DNA of 6,773 nt, from contig JAOPVG010000005.1 of the NCBI GenBank assembly GCA_025966255.1, forward strand, positions 1 to 6,773. The letters run 5' to 3'. This DNA is from Jatrophihabitans sp. (GTDB lineage: Bacteria > Actinomycetota > Actinomycetes > Mycobacteriales > Jatrophihabitantaceae). How positions within the stretch are numbered: the first letter of the stretch is position 1; every line of letters starts with the position of its first letter. The translations under genes and the position numbers were made by a program. Below are positions 5,921 through 6,773 of this stretch, one piece after another. The notes beneath the pieces were generated by a model. The model had not been told where the DNA came from, did no database searches, and was given only the letters and a program-made list of their open reading frames with translations.

Positions 5921-6773
5921 ATGGCACGTTCGTTCACGACGGTCCGGCGCGCTGCTGGGATCGGCATGTTGGCCTTGCTCACCGCGACGGGCGGGCTGGC
6001 GCTGGCGGCACCGGCCTCGGCAGTGGCGCAGACGCGCTACGTCGCGATCGACGGCAGCGATCTCATCGGCGAGGGGCCCAATCCCTGCACGAACCAGGCG
6101 CAGCCCTGCAAGACCATCCAGCACGCGGTGAACGAAGCCGCGGCCGGTGACACCGTTTCCGTCGGAGCGGGCACGTATCTCGAATCCGTCCAAATCCATG
6201 TGAACCTGACGGTCACCGGCTCGACGACCGGGACGACGACCGTAACGGGGCCTGATAGCACCCCGACCTTCCCGACCTTCCTTATCCTGCCGGACTTTAA
6301 CGGGCTGGACGTGAAGCTGCGCCACCTCTCAATTTCGCATAACCACAACCAGCCTGGCGTAGTGGCGGGCGGGACAAACCTCACGATCGCCGACACGCAG
6401 ATCTCCGACAACGACGGTAACGGCGTGCTCGACTTCTTCGGCACTCTGACGATGTCCAACAGCACCGTCTCGGACATCGCCTTCGGCAACACCTTCCCCA
6501 ATGTCAGTGGCGCCGGCGTCGCCTTGGTGGCCGCCACCGGGGTCATCGACGAGAGCACGCTGCGCGACAATGCCGCCGCCGGGCTCACGACCATGGACTA
6601 CAGCCAGTTCCCCCTGTTCGCCCGCACTCTGGCAGCGCCCGCCGCGCCGCCGGCTACTGCCGCGACCCTGCGTCACAGCACCGTGTCGGGCAACGCGCAA
6701 GGTGGCGTGGTCAACTTGTCCGCATCGGTCACGGTCGACACGAGCACGGTGTCGGGCAACGTCGGTGGCGGCG
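5921..6773 (+). CDS. Secreted right-handed beta-helix repeat protein (3' end outside window)
   Basis: The frame is open for 284 codons from ATG 5921 to the window edge. Residues 1-34 are a signal peptide: a basic start with Arg9-Arg10, a hydrophobic core LALLTATGGLALAA, and a cleavage site after APASA (30-34) or two residues later. The mature protein opens with RYVAIDGSD, then CTNQAQPCKTIQHAVNEAAAGDTVSVGAGTY. This block is typical of DUF1565/pectate-lyase-like beta-helix proteins, in which each turn stacks into a solenoid. Cys56 and Cys63 may form a disulfide outside the cell. Later turns carry SNSTVSDI, DESTLRDN, HSTVSGNAQGG and TSTVSGNVGGG units. An Ala/Pro-rich stretch (about 230-247) interrupts the turns. 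Substrate and function are not evident; polysaccharide binding or lyase activity, or a structural surface role, are possible. It is divergent from padR. Third-position bias matches the neighbours. Confidence 0.85.
   Translation, partial: MARSFTTVRRAAGIGMLALLTATGGLALAAPASAVAQTRYVAIDGSDLIGEGPNPCTNQAQPCKTIQHAVNEAAAGDTVSVGAGTYLESVQIHVNLTVTGSTTGTTTVTGPDSTPTFPTFLILPDFNGLDVKLRHLSISHNHNQPGVVAGGTNLTIADTQISDNDGNGVLDFFGTLTMSNSTVSDIAFGNTFPNVSGAGVALVAATGVIDESTLRDNAAAGLTTMDYSQFPLFARTLAAPAAPPATAATLRHSTVSGNAQGGVVNLSASVTVDTSTVSGNVGGG
6677..6761 (+). repeat. Repeated beta-helix turn (STVSGN unit)
   Basis: The 19-mers AGCACCGTGTCGGGCAACG (6677-6695) and AGCACGGTGTCGGGCAACG (6743-6761) differ at one base and start 66 bp apart, which is 22 codons, about one solenoid turn. 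Both encode STVSGN. Weaker copies of the unit occur earlier (encoding STVSDI and STLRDN). Such near-identity at DNA level suggests recent duplication of turns, and the array probably continues past the edge. Confidence 0.6.

Noticed and set aside
6270..6370. Slightly AT-richer stretch in the beta-helix gene as a sign of horizontal transfer
   Set aside because: The shift is small and local, explained by Asn/Ile/Phe/His-rich turns; there are no mobile-element marks.

Overview
The window is high-GC DNA with strong G/C bias at third codon positions and frequent GTG starts. It carries a short-form (366 aa) inositol-3-phosphate synthase directly downstream of a PadR-type regulator. Together these point to the chromosome of an actinobacterium (Actinomycetota). 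Nothing here fixes the genus. I see no tRNA, rRNA, CRISPR array, insertion sequence or phage gene.

The left two thirds (1-3994) is a galactoside-use locus. A DeoR/GlpR-family regulator runs leftward off the window edge. Divergent from it, across an 86-bp promoter region, lies a rightward unit of galactokinase (galK) and a GH36 alpha-galactosidase. The two rightward genes overlap by 4 bp. The alpha-galactosidase would release galactose from melibiose- or raffinose-type sugars in the cytoplasm, and GalK would feed it into the Leloir pathway. galT and galE are not in the window.

The main surprise is that the alpha-galactosidase frame is broken by one in-frame TAA at 2747-2749, exactly between the N-terminal beta-sandwich domain and the catalytic barrel. 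Both halves are otherwise intact and in the same frame, and together they make about 709 codons, the normal length of the family. This is a recent nonsense mutation, a sequencing error, or a natural split into two polypeptides.

The right third (4001-5712) is a leftward PadR regulator-ino1 pair, the same arrangement as Rv0047c-ino1 in Mycobacterium tuberculosis. It supplies inositol phosphate for mycothiol and phosphatidylinositol. It converges on the alpha-galactosidase with only 6 bp between stop codons. A perfect 8-5-8 inverted repeat with the ATGT...ACAT layout of PadR operators lies upstream of padR.

From 5921 to the right edge runs the start of a secreted right-handed beta-helix protein with a clear signal peptide; its end is outside the window.

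Most genes are well-known families. I found no convincing new multi-gene system. The items worth a second look are the split GH36 gene, the two palindromes in promoter regions, and the secreted beta-helix protein.
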